The notes under the pieces were generated by a model. That model was given only the letters and a program-made list of their open reading frames with translations. It did no database searches and was not told where the DNA came from. A stretch of DNA of 64,000 nt from assembly GCA_951640165.1 (NCBI GenBank), contig OX621244.1, forward strand, positions 19,672,001 to 19,736,000, in the 5' to 3' direction. Position numbers and translations under genes: made by a program. Positions 45,198-55,667 of this stretch are shown one piece after another (positions within the stretch are counted from its first letter, which is position 1; each line of letters begins with the position of its first letter). This DNA is from Pseudoips prasinana. Lineage: Eukaryota; Arthropoda; Insecta; Lepidoptera; Nolidae.

Positions 45198-46433
45198 TCA
45201 GTTTAAATAATAACGTGCTAAATGGATTGCGTTGTAATTACCTAATATTTTCCCTGATTTTGGACAAACTAATGCGTACACATTATCATATGGGACAGCC
45301 CCTATCTTGTAAGGTCCATCATACAACAGGGAGAACTTTTTCGTTAACTTTTGATTAGCGTCAGACTTATTTAAATTGCGTAATTTAACCCAATCTCCTA
45401 TTTGATAAATCCTAATCTTATGGCCCTTTGAATAACATAATTCTCTCCTTTTAGTGGCTTCAGCTAAATTTTCCCTGACTTTCCCTCGTATTTTGTTTAA
45501 GTTCCCAGTTTTCCACTCTGATACATGATACTTTAACAATACTTTATCTAAATTTAATGATAAATTCTTCCCAAAAACAACCTGATTGGGTGTAAACCCC
45601 GTGCTTTCATGTACCGCATTATTATAGCATTCCTCTATTTTACTGATAATATTTAACCACCCTTTATGGTTACTAGAACAATATGTCCTGAAAAATCTCC
45701 CTAATTCTTTATTAACTCTTTCTACCGAATTAGGCCTAGGGTTACGTACAGTCGTATGTGAAATTTTTATTCCCATTTCCTTCAAACCATTTTTCCATAC
45801 TCTTGATGTAAATTGCGATCCGTTATCCGTAACAATTTGTTTTATTGGTATTACTTGGTGGTATGCTTTAACGCTTTTTAATACAGTATTCCCATTTGCT
45901 TTTCTTAATGCATAAAGCTTTATATATTTACTAAAACTATCTTGTACAACACATATATATTTACAACCAAATTTACAAGCTGGTAAGGGTCCATATAAAT
46001 CCGAAAACACTAATTCTCCAACATCGTATGATTGTACAGCTTTACATTTTCCTACATATTTCCTTACGTCGCTTTTCGCTTTTTGGCATATTTCACAGCT
46101 TCTTACAATTTTCCCTATTTCTCTTCTCATGTTTGTGAAATAAAATCTAGTTTTCATTACAGCAAAAACCTTTTGTCCTCCAAAATGGCCTAATTCTTCA
46201 TGGATTCCCTTTATTAATTGAGCTTGTAATAATTTCGGTACTACTAACACTCCCCTACCTTGTTCCCATCCTTTGTATTTCAATACCCCGTCTTCTAAAT
46301 AATATCGTTGTTGATCTAAATCTCCGTTATATGATTTCCCATTTTTAAACGACTCGATCATGTTATTTAATTGCTCCTCCTGTACTTGAGCCTCTTTTAT
46401 CTTACAAACCCAGTCCAGCAACTCCTTTTGTTT
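45198..46433 (-). CDS. Gypsy-type integrase (Pol C-terminal part)
   Basis: The frame contains a His/Cys zinc-binding N-domain (GHFGG.., CEICQKAK), then the DDE core: FSDLYGPLP (first Asp), VTDNGSQF (second Asp) and NSVERVNKEL (Glu). A C-terminal GPY-type motif (YDGPYKIGAVPYD) follows, then the stop at 45198. It would join element DNA to the chromosome. The open frame continues rightward to 46541, but those extra 36 residues come from the inserted sequence at 46434-47149; the true upstream coding resumes at 47164. The domain itself shows no stop. Confidence 0.9.
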   Translation of the reverse strand, partial: KQKELLDWVCKIKEAQVQEEQLNNMIESFKNGKSYNGDLDQQRYYLEDGVLKYKGWEQGRGVLVVPKLLQAQLIKGIHEELGHFGGQKVFAVMKTRFYFTNMRREIGKIVRSCEICQKAKSDVRKYVGKCKAVQSYDVGELVFSDLYGPLPACKFGCKYICVVQDSFSKYIKLYALRKANGNTVLKSVKAYHQVIPIKQIVTDNGSQFTSRVWKNGLKEMGIKISHTTVRNPRPNSVERVNKELGRFFRTYCSSNHKGWLNIISKIEECYNNAVHESTGFTPNQVVFGKNLSLNLDKVLLKYHVSEWKTGNLNKIRGKVRENLAEATKRRELCYSKGHKIRIYQIGDWVKLRNLNKSDANQKLTKKFSLLYDGPYKIGAVPYDNVYALVCPKSGKILGNYNAIHLARYYLN

Positions 46434-47149
46434 AAGGTTTGTAAGAATATATATTATGCATAATATATAAAAATTGCAAAAAAGGACAGATGTCAAGGAA
46501 CGACAATATAATAATATATTATACAATAATAAAATAAACAAATTAAATATTTGTATTTAAAATAATTATCATATTTATATATAAAACACGATAAGCTATA
46601 TTAGAATATTACATATTATAATATCCAGATAATTGTGCCGAAACGGACATCAAAATAAAAATTGCAATAAAAGGACAGCAGTCAAAAACAAAAATTACTG
46701 GTAAAGAACTCTAAAATAAACAAATATTTAACTAATACATGAACATAATTATTATATTTAACAATTAAAATCAACAAAATAGAATGAAATAAGTTGATAT
46801 AAAAGTTAAATAATAAAACTTTAAAAAGTACAAACTGCTAATAATAAAAATCAAGTCTTCAAAATTCAACAACTGGCAGCCAAAATCTATACTTTAAAAA
46901 CAATAACCATATAGAACTGCTAATATTAAACAGCTAATAAACATAGAAATTACCTAAATAAATACGAATTAACGTGCAAATAAATAGCAAACACAACATA
47001 AAACCAAAATAAAGAATAACAGCAAAAAAATTAAACAACATTAAACTGAAAATCTAAATATAAACAAACCTATACAAGGATTCGGCTAAGGGCTGATGAG
47101 CCAATCGTTTCTTCCACAAAAAACGGAGGAACCTCAAAAAAAAAAAAAA
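46434..47149 (+). mobile_element. Poly(A)-tailed nonautonomous retro-insertion, 14-bp target duplication
   Basis: AACTCCTTTTGTTT occurs at 46420-46433 and 47150-47163, flanking 716 bp that end in about 15 A on the plus strand. The insert is A-rich and ORF-free. It carries two related internal blocks (AAAAATTGCAAAAAAGGACA near 46468 and AAAAATTGCAATAAAAGGAC near 46657) and a GC-richer 3' end (GGCTAAGGGCTGATGAGCCA). Long target duplication plus poly(A) indicates LINE-mediated retroposition. Not a recognised family. Confidence 0.8.
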
Positions 47150-47163
47150 AACTCCTTTTGTTT

Positions 47164-47336
47164 TACGTATTTAAACATCGCTATCTCTGGGCAAACTATC
47201 TTAGACTGCTGAATACCGGCTTGTCCTGGCAAATACCTAGATAAAACGTCGACGGCAATATTCTGCAGCCCTGCTACATGTTCTAGTTTATATTGAAACT
47301 GATTCAAAAATATTACCCACCTAACTACTCGTGCAC
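47164..47336 (-). pseudogene. Gypsy-type RNase H C-terminus and linker
   Basis: The minus frame reads SARVVRWVIFLNQFQYKLEH, then VAGLQNIAVDVLSRYLPG, the classic end of gypsy RNase H. It links the RNase H part ending at 59829 to integrase, showing that both flanking blocks are insertions. Confidence 0.85.
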
Positions 47337-47340
47337 TACA

Positions 47341-47358
47341 TAATAATAATAATAATAA
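47341..47358 (+). repeat. (TAA)6 target tract at Dong copy 1 left junction
   Basis: Part of the TTA-repeat 3' tail of the minus-strand LINE; copy 1 starts immediately after it. Confidence 0.8.
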
Positions 47359-47597
47359 CGTCAACACGTGTCAAGAGTGACACTGAAAATTTCTTTTACT
47401 AAAATATTTTACTGAAAATTTTTGCAAAACAAACATTTAATACCGTTATTTACACATATTCAACCTAAAAAACCATATAGATACATTTAATAATGAAACC
47501 ATACAGCAATACTAAGAAAATTAGAAGACCCAACAAAACCAGAGAACACATAGAAATAATTTTGGCATAAAATGACAACAAGAATTTTTCATTTAAA

Positions 47598-50500
47598 ATG
47601 TTGACGCGTCTACGGGCACAAAAAAGACCTCCGGATTCGTCGCTAAGCTCCGCCTCGCAGGTACCTTCAGGATCAAGTGTTGCGGCTCCTGCAGTTGCGT
47701 CGAGTTCCAGCAACGAATATTTCCCTCTATCGTCGTCGCTACCATCAACACGGCGTCGGAGAGGCCGGCCGCCAGGCAGCTTGGGACCAACGGGGCAACC
47801 GGCCTCGAATAGGGTCCCCGCTCCCGGTGGTAAAGTGCCGCGCATGAGATGGTCTCAGCAAATGAATGAGAATGCCATGCGCGCCTTTTACGGAGCTACA
47901 GAGGTAGGAACTAACCTTACAGCGTACCGTGGACGAATGCTTGCTTTGTTCCAGGTTCTTGAACCAACCGTCAACGTTTCCGCGCAACGACTATCGGATC
48001 AGGTGCGGGTTATCCAACGTGGACAAATGTTGAATGACTCCGTACTTGAGCAAATTCGTTTGGAAGTGCAATGTACCCGTGTCACCCCTGTCTCACCGTC
48101 TGCTACATTACCTACAGTGCAAACACAGGATGTTACTTCGGGTCCCGTAACACCTAGGACCAATGATGTGGACATAGATGACACGGCTACTGTTGTAAAT
48201 ACTCAGTATAACGATTTTGTGAGGAGCACTTTGGAAGACGTGGTTCGCGATTACCGATCCGTACCTATACATCTTAAACCACGCTTAGCTCGGTTACCCA
48301 TGCACAAAAAAACAAAGCCCTGGTGTGTGCCCTCGACTCAATTCTGTCCCCATATTTCGACAACTGTGTATCTCTTGAAGACGCACACTCACTAATGTAC
48401 TGTGGAGCTATTGCTGCTTGCCGTTTAGCCCACGTGAAACTGCCGAGTTATAATTCGGGTACACAAACCAGATTCATTGTACCGGCATGGCAGAGCAGAA
48501 TTGAGCGTCGTATCGACCACGCTAGGGTTCTTGTTGGTAAACTCATTTCCTTCAGAGAAGGTAACATACGCCCAAGAGTAATTCGTTTTGTTAAACAAGC
48601 ATTCTTTGGGACAGGAATTTCTGCCCCAGGTTATAACATATCCAATGTCACAGAACGCATCGATTTCTGGAAGCAAAAGATTTGTGCATGGGCAAGTCGT
48701 ATTAAACGGTATAAAAAACGTTCGGAGCGTTATAATCAGAACCACATGTTCCAAAGGAACGAAAAATGGGTCTACAGAAACTGGGAGCAATCACATCAAG
48801 CAGTAGATGGATGCTCACCAGATGCGGAAATGATATCTACATTTTGGCGCAGTATTTGGTCAGTACCCGTCTCCTACTCCGAAGGTGACTGGATACAGGA
48901 CGTTGAGCGAGCATGTGAACCAATAAAAGAAATAGATAATATGAACATACACCAAGAAGACGTAACCAGTGCAGTCCGTCTTATGTCTAACTGGAAGGCA
49001 CCAGGATCAGATGGACTGCATAATTTTTGGATTAAATGGTTACGTAGCTCACATGCCCGCTTAGCGTCCCTTTTCCAGGAAGCCTTGCAGTCAAGATTGC
49101 TCCCAGAGTTTATGACACTAGGCGTAACCCATTTGCTCTTTAAATCTGGAAGTTCCGTGGATCCCAAAAACTATAGACCGATAACTTGTCTCCCTACAAT
49201 GTATAAATTACTTACATCTATTATAAAAACAAAAATCACGAGACACGTAGAATCTAATACAATAATGTCTATCTCACAAAATGGTTGTCGCAGTGGGGCC
49301 CGCGGTACAAAAGAGCTTCTCCTCATAGATATGACCATTAACCAGCAGGTTCGTCGAAATCGAAGAAATTTGTTGACATGCTGGATAGACTATAAAAAGG
49401 CCTATGACTCTGTGCCGCATGCATGGCTGATGAGGGTACTGGAGTTGTATAAAATAAATACAACTCTACGTGCCTTCCTTATGTCATGTATGGGGCACTG
49501 GAGAACAGTCCTTCTCTGTCCAGGATCTCAACAAGTACTTGGTAGCGGCGAACCAATTAGGGTACAGCGAGGAATATTCCAGGGTGATAGTTTAAGTTCA
49601 CTATGGTTCTGCCTAGCCTTGAATCCCTTAAGCACATTGCTTGAGAATTCAGGATTAGGCTATCGGTTGCGCAGAGGAGGTCAAATCATATCACACTTGT
49701 TCTACATGGATGACCTAAAAATATTTGCTTCTACCAACTCTCAATTGACAGGTTTACTAAAGGTTACTGAAAATTTTAGTAACTCTATCAGGATGGAGTT
49801 TGGTATTGACAAGTGTGCGGTCATGCATGTAGAACATGGGCACATAATGCAATCTGAAGGAATTCAACTTTCAGATTCCATTCACCTTAGGTCCCTCTGC
49901 GAGACCGAGACTTATAGATACTTGGGTATGACGGATGCATTGGGCATCAATGATACTGATGTAAAACAGTCATTGCGGGAACGCTTCCTATCCCGCCTTA
50001 AAAAAGTTCTGAAAAGTCTTTTAACAGGTGGAAACAAGGTGCGTGCCTTCAATGGCTGGGTTATGCCAGTGTTGGTGTACTCCTTCGGCATACTCAAGTG
50101 GACCCAAGCTGAATTAGAAACCCTGGATCGGACGGTCCGTCTACTGTTAACTTCATACCGCATGCATCATCCTCGTTCATCGGTGATGAGGCTGTACATC
50201 CCGCGGAAGTGTGGGGGTCGAGGCTTTTTAAACGCCAAGAACCTACATAACCGCGAGGTGGTTGCTGTAGATAAAGGCCTAACCCCGCTGTCAATGGCAA
50301 AAGGAAACTGGCGTAAACCTGTGGTACTTAGCACTGATGAACGCAGGGCAGTGTGGCAGGGCAAGGAGTTACATGGCAGGTTTTATCGTGCTCTTCACGC
50401 ACCCGATGTGGATCTGCTTGCATCTGTGGCTTGGCTACGATGCGGTGAACTATTTGCTGAGACTGAGGGTTTTGTCTGTGCAATTATGGATGAAGTTATG

Positions 50501-51133
50501 ATGACGAGAAACTACCGGAGATATATTCTAAAAGATGGCACAAACGATGTTTGTCGAGCATGTCATCGCCCCGGTGAATCCCTCAGACATATTGTCTCCG
50601 GTTGTTCTCGACTAGCAAATGGTGAATATTTGCACAGACACAACCTCGTAGCCAGGATTATTCATCAACAACTTGCTCTGCGACATGGCCTTGTAGCTTC
50701 AGAGGTGCCTTATTACAGGTATGCACCTGCGCCAGTTCTGGATAATGGTACTATCACGTTATACTGGGATCGATCTATCATTACAGACAGGACTGTGATT
50801 GCCAACAAACCTGATATTGTAATGATAGATCGACAAAAACGCTGCACAGTGATGGTTGATGTTACCATCCCGCATGATGAAAATCTTCTGAAGGCTGAAA
50901 AAGAAAAAGAAATTAAATATTTGGATCTTGCGCGGGAGATTGTCAGCATGTGGGATGTTGACTCAGCTATCATTGTACCGATAGTCGTTTCTGCTAATGG
51001 ATTAATAGCAAAGAGCCTCGAAAAACACCTAAAGAGGCTGACGCTAGGCGGTTGGGTCAAGAACAAAATCCAAAAAGCGGTGCTTTTGGACACGGCTCGC
51101 ATTGTCAGGAGGTTCCTGTCTCTAGAGTCGTAA
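47598..51133 (+). pseudogene. Dong/R4-type ORF (Myb-like, RT, CCHC, restriction-like endonuclease) with one frameshift, copy 1
   Basis: N-terminus MLTRLRAQKRPPDSS, an AT-hook-like RRRRGRPPGS near residue 54, then a Myb-like RMRWSQQMNENAMRAFY. The frame breaks in an A7 run near 48305-48311; the second part (48323-51133) carries the RT: YRPITCLP, CWIDYKKAYDSV (49382-49414), FQGDSLS and YMDD (49703-49714). After the thumb come CRACHRPGESLRHIVSGC (CX2CX8HX4C, near 50551) and the endonuclease KPDIVMIDRQ, VMVDVTIPHD. The stop is at 51133. Relative to copy 2 an in-frame 54-nt segment is missing near 50258. Catalytic residues are otherwise present. Confidence 0.85.
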
Positions 51134-51260
51134 CCTCCGGTAGCATAGACCCTGTTCCTGCTGCCGGTTGCAAATCCTATTTTTTATATTTTAAAATGTA
51201 TATTTCTGTTTTTTATATATTTTAAAATGTATTTAATAAGAAATATATATGAATAAATGA

Positions 51261-51274
51261 TAATAATAATAATA

Positions 51275-51310
<36 letters not shown>
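51261..51310 (+). repeat. (TAA)n plus A35 tract between the two Dong copies
   Basis: TAA repeats end copy 1; a pure A run follows and copy 2 starts at 51311. Confidence 0.85.
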
Positions 51311-51313
<3 letters not shown>

Positions 51314-54300
51314 TGTCAGTAGTGACGGTTGTTATTTTTTCAATTTTATTAATATTTATTGTTTAAATTATTATCTCTCGCATTATATTACTCACAAACT
51401 TAAAATTACTGTGTAAAATCTATTTTAAATTTTAACATACAACAAAATACAAGAAATAATTACAATATGCAACGACGTTGGTACTACATACAGTTTGACA
51501 TGAGTGAAAGTGACAGCTATCACAATGAAAATCCATATCCATGCAGACAATAATGTTATAAACAACCAAAATGCTGACCAGACGGAGAGCACGAGCAAGA
51601 CCCCCGGACTCATCGCCGCGTCGCTCCACCACCCAAGCGTTTGATACCGTCCCAGTGGTGATTTCGCCAAACTCCAGTGCGAACAACGATGACGATGAAT
51701 ATTTTTCTCCGCCGACGTCGTCTCCACCAATACGGCGGCGAAGAGCCCGGCCACCGCGAGAATTGGGACTTACGGGGCAACCAGCCCCGAGCAGGGTCCC
51801 CGCTCCCGGTGGTAATGTGCAGCGCATGCGATGGACTAACTCCATTAATGAAAATGTGATGCGCGCATATTTTGAGGCTACAGAGGGGGGTACTCAACTT
51901 ACTGCATATCGTGCTCGAATGCTGTCTTTTTTCCAGGAACTTGAACCAACTATCAACGTATCGGCACAGCGACTTTCGGATCAGGTACGGGTTATTCAGC
52001 GTAATCATATGTTGAACGATACCGTGCTTGATCAGCTGCGCTCGGAGGCCCTCAATAGCCGTATTGTTCCCGTCCCGCCCGTGGCCCAAACATCCACCAT
52101 GGCTCCACCGCATTCTGCCGCTAGTGCGGGCGACGATGGGGATGATATGACTACTGACGTAAGTAGTATGTACAATGAAATAAGAAGCACCTTTGAGGTT
52201 GTGGTTCGAGAATATCGGTCCACGGCAAACCATCTCAAACCACGGTTGCCGCGCTTGCCCATGCATAATAAAAATAAAACATTAGTGTGCACCCTAGATT
52301 CAATAATGGCGGAATACTTTGCCACTAGTGAAGACCTAACGGATATGCATTCTCTTCTGTATTGCGGGGCTATTACCGTATGTCGTGTAGCACGTGTCAA
52401 GTTTCCCGATTATGACGGAGCTACACGACCGAGATCTGCTGTACCGACCTGGCAGTGCAGGATTGAACGGCGTATCCGTGAGGCTAGGGTGCTCATTGAC
52501 AAGCTTCGATCCTTTCAAGAGGGTAACACCCGTCCTCGAGTCATGCGCTTTGTAAAGAAGGTGTTTATGGGGACTGATATCAGTCCCCGCGATTACATAT
52601 CACATGTTACAGAGCGCATAGATTTCTATAAACAAAAAATTTATGCATGGGCTAGTCGTATTCGGAGATATAAAAAACGCGTGGATCGATATTCCCAAAA
52701 CCACAAATTCCAAAAGGACCAGAGATGGGTATATAAATTGTGGGAGCAGACTGAACAACGGACTAACGGCGTAATATCTGGTCGGTACCCATCGCTCACT
52801 CCGAGGGCGATTGGATGGGGGTCGTTAAACGTGTGTGTGAGCCTATTGAAGAAATGAATAGTACTTCTATCACACCCGACGACGTCGCTAGTGCAGTCTA
52901 CCGTTTGTCTAACTGGAAATCTCCAGGGCCAGATGGACTGCACAATTTTTGGTTAAAATGGCTACGTAGCTCGCACGAATATTTGGCTATCAAATTCCAG
53001 TCGGCTTTAGAGTCAGGTTCGCTCCCACAATTTATGACCACAGGTGTAACCCACTTGATCCATAAGTCAGGTAGTACCGCGGAACCCAAGAACTATAGAC
53101 CAATTACATGTCTTCCAACCATGTACAAAATTTTAACATCAATATTAAAAACCAAAATCTGCAATCACATTGACAGAAATGCAATTATATCTACAGCTCA
53201 AAATGGATGTAGGAATGGGTCCCGCGGTACTAAGGAATTGCTTCTTATTGACACGGCCATTTGCCAGCAGGCACGCCGAAACCGAAAAGATCTGTCGACA
53301 TGCTGGATAGATTACAAGAAGGCCTATGACTCCGTGCCCCATACTTGGCTTATGAGAGTGCTAGAATTGTATAAAATAAATACAATTTTACGTACCTTCC
53401 TGAGGACATGTATGGAGCAGTGGAGTACAGTCCTTCTTTATCCAGGATCTCGCCAGACCTTGGGGAACGGTGAGCCTATAAGGATAGAACGGGGAATCTT
53501 TCAGGGCGACAGTTTGAGCCCATTGTGGTTTTGCCTGGCTCTGAACCCTCTGAGCACACTACTAGAGGATTCTGGGTTAGGTTATCGACTGCGGAGAGGA
53601 GGACAAGTAATATCACACCTCCTTTACATGGATGACTTAAAATTATTTGCCTCTAGCAATCTTCACTTGTCAGCGTTACTGAAGCTCACAGAAAACTTCA
53701 GTAACTCTATCAGAATGGAGTTTGGTATTGACAAATGTGCAGTCATGCATGCAAAACGAGGGAAGATAGTGGAATCTCAGAGCACCCAACTCTCAGCTTC
53801 CATTAACTTAGTAACCCTCTCTGCAACCGAAACCTACAAGTACTTGGGTATGTCACAGGCATTAGGCATCAAAGAGGCTGACATGAAGGAGTCATTGCGG
53901 GGGCGCTTCTTGGGCCGCTTGACAAAAGTGCTGAAAAGCCTATTGTCCGGAGGGAACAAGGTGCGTGCTTACAATGGCTGGGTCATGCCAGTCTTGTTGT
54001 ACTCCTTTGGAATACTCAAGTGGACTCAAACTGAGCTAGACGCCCTGGACCGAACAGTCCGAACGCGGCTGACATCACATCGGATGCATCACCCCCGCTC
54101 TTCTGTGATGAGATTGTACATCCCACGGAAATGTGGTGGTCGTGGCTTTTTAAATGCTAAAACTCTGCATAACCGTGAGCTGTATAATCTTAGAAACTAT
54201 TTCCTACATAATAGTGTGGGTATGCATGCGGACGTGATCGCCGTGGACAATGGATTCACCGCTCTATCCTTAGCCAAAACTAACTGGCGTCAACCTACGG

Positions 54301-55238
54301 TACTTAGCACCAGTGACCGCAAGGAGGTATGGCAGAGCAAGGAACTTCATGGCAGATTTTACAAGGCCCTGCACGGGCCAGATGTAGATTTAGCAGCATC
54401 AGTAGCCTGGCTACGGTTCGGTGACCTTTTTGCGGAAACCGAGGGTTTTGTCTGTGCAATTACTGACGAAGTAGTAATGACGAAAAACTACCGGAGATTT
54501 ATACTGAGGGATGGTACTGTTGACATTTGTCGGGCATGTCACCGCCCTGGGGAATCCCTCAGACATATAATTTCTGGTTGCTCCCGTCTTGCTAATGGTG
54601 AGTATTTGCACAGGCACAATCAAGTAGCCAGGATAATCCATCAGCAACTTGCTCTGCGGTACAACCTTGTGACGTCGGAGGTGCCGTACTACAGATACGT
54701 TCCAGAGACAATACTGGAGAATGGCCGTGTCACATTGTACTGGGACAGATCCATCATCACAGATAGGACTATTGTTGCCAATAAGCCTGATATTGTGATG
54801 GTGGATCGCCAAGAGCGCCGGGCAGTGATCGTCGATGTTGCTGTCCCACATGATGACAACCTTGTGAAAGCTGAAAAAGACAAGGAAATTAAATACCTTG
54901 ACCTAGCACGCGAGGTTGTTGACATGTGGGACGTCGAATCGGCGATCATTGTACCGATTGTCGTTTCTGCCCATGGTTTGATTGCCAAGAGCCTCGACCG
55001 TCACCTTAAGAGGCTCGCGTTAGGCAGTTGGGTCAAGGGTCAGGTTCAGAAGGCAGTTATTTTAGAGACGGCGCGTATTGTGAGGAGGTTCCTCTCTCTG
55101 GAGCCTTGACCATCGGTAGCATGGACCCTGCTCCCGTTGCCGATTGGAGGTCTATTTTTTATATTTATAAATATATTTTTTTTTTAACAATATATTTGTA
55201 AATGTGTAAAATAAGAATGAAATGGAATAAAAGACATA
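51311..55238 (+). mobile_element. Dong/R4-type non-LTR retrotransposon, copy 2
   Basis: Same orientation and layout as copy 1, ending at ATAATAATAATAA (55237-55249), which merges into the LINE tail. The 3' UTR matches copy 1 (CGGTAGCATGGACCCTG versus CGGTAGCATAGACCCTG). Amino-acid differences are many, so this is a different subfamily, not a tandem duplicate. Confidence 0.8.
51571..55109 (+). pseudogene. Dong/R4-type ORF with a net deletion of about 37 nt, copy 2
   Basis: N-terminus MLTRRRARARPPDSS and Myb-like RMRWTNSINENVMRAYF. The A-run frameshift of copy 1 is absent here. The frame is lost near 52770-52785, where about 37 nt present in copy 1 are missing, and resumes at about 52815. The rest is intact: DYKKAYDSV, FQGDSLSPLWFCLALNPLS, YMDD (about 53624), CRACHRPGESLRHIISGC, KPDIVMVDRQ, VIVDVAVPHD, ending IVRRFLSLEP-stop at 55109. 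The segment LYNLRNYFLHNSVGMHAD, missing in copy 1, is present. The two copies are disabled by different lesions. Confidence 0.85.
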
Positions 55239-55375
55239 ATAATAATAAATTTATTTTCACCACATCAGATTCATTTAAGTATACATAGTGTGCTTAGAAA
55301 TACAGTACGTATAACATACTGGTACAATAAAATATGGAGGTACATTACGATGCTAGGTCACATACATTTGTGTGG

Positions 55376-55432
55376 TGACTAGCATCTTCGCTAAGTTATT
55401 TTTAAAATAACTTGGTATAAAGATGCTAGGCC
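55376..55432 (-). other. Stem-loop in LINE 3' UTR
   Basis: TAGCATCTT (55380) pairs with AAGATGCTA (55420), and inside it AAGTTATTTT pairs with AAAATAACTT. An alternative partner GATGCTAGGTCAC lies at 55350. It could be a template-recognition structure for the LINE RT; this is inference. Confidence 0.55.
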
Positions 55433-55594
55433 CAAACTCCCTGAAGAGCATACTGACATCGGTAGCTAATAGTAATTTTTACATTTATTTAATATTAGAA
55501 AAATATATTTATTTTCTTAATTATGATGATTATTAGTGATTAAAAATAGAAGTTAAAATAATGATTAGTAATTAACAAAGCATGCAATAAATTG

Positions 55595-55630
55595 TGAGTG
55601 TGTGTGTGTGGGTGTGTGTGTGATGTGATT
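55595..55630. repeat. (GT)n tract in LINE 3' UTR
   Basis: GTGTGTGTGTGTGGGTGTGT, just downstream of the ORF2 stop on the minus strand. Confidence 0.85.
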
Positions 55631-55667
55631 TGTGAATGTGTGATGGTCCGATAGATATTAGTTAAAT

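Larger units (their letters stand above)
47359..51310 (+). mobile_element. Dong/R4-type non-LTR retrotransposon, copy 1
   Basis: It starts right after (TAA)6 and ends at a (TAA)n tract (51261-51278) followed by about 35 A. One ORF region, short UTRs, a C-terminal restriction-like endonuclease and insertion into TAA repeats together fit Dong, a member of the R4 clade known to target TAA microsatellites. Its 5' end (ACACGTGTCAAGAGTGAC) resembles that of copy 2 (TTGTGTCAGTAGTGAC), so both look full length. Confidence 0.8.

Noticed and set aside
47465..47845. Minus-strand 126-residue ORF with a membrane-like end
   Set aside because: Antisense to the Dong copy 1 N-terminus and 5' UTR; a comparable antisense ORF in copy 2 has an unrelated sequence outside the shared antisense part.
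48425..55000. Many minus-strand ORFs opposite the Dong-type coding regions
   Set aside because: Shadow frames of the plus-strand ORFs with no domains.
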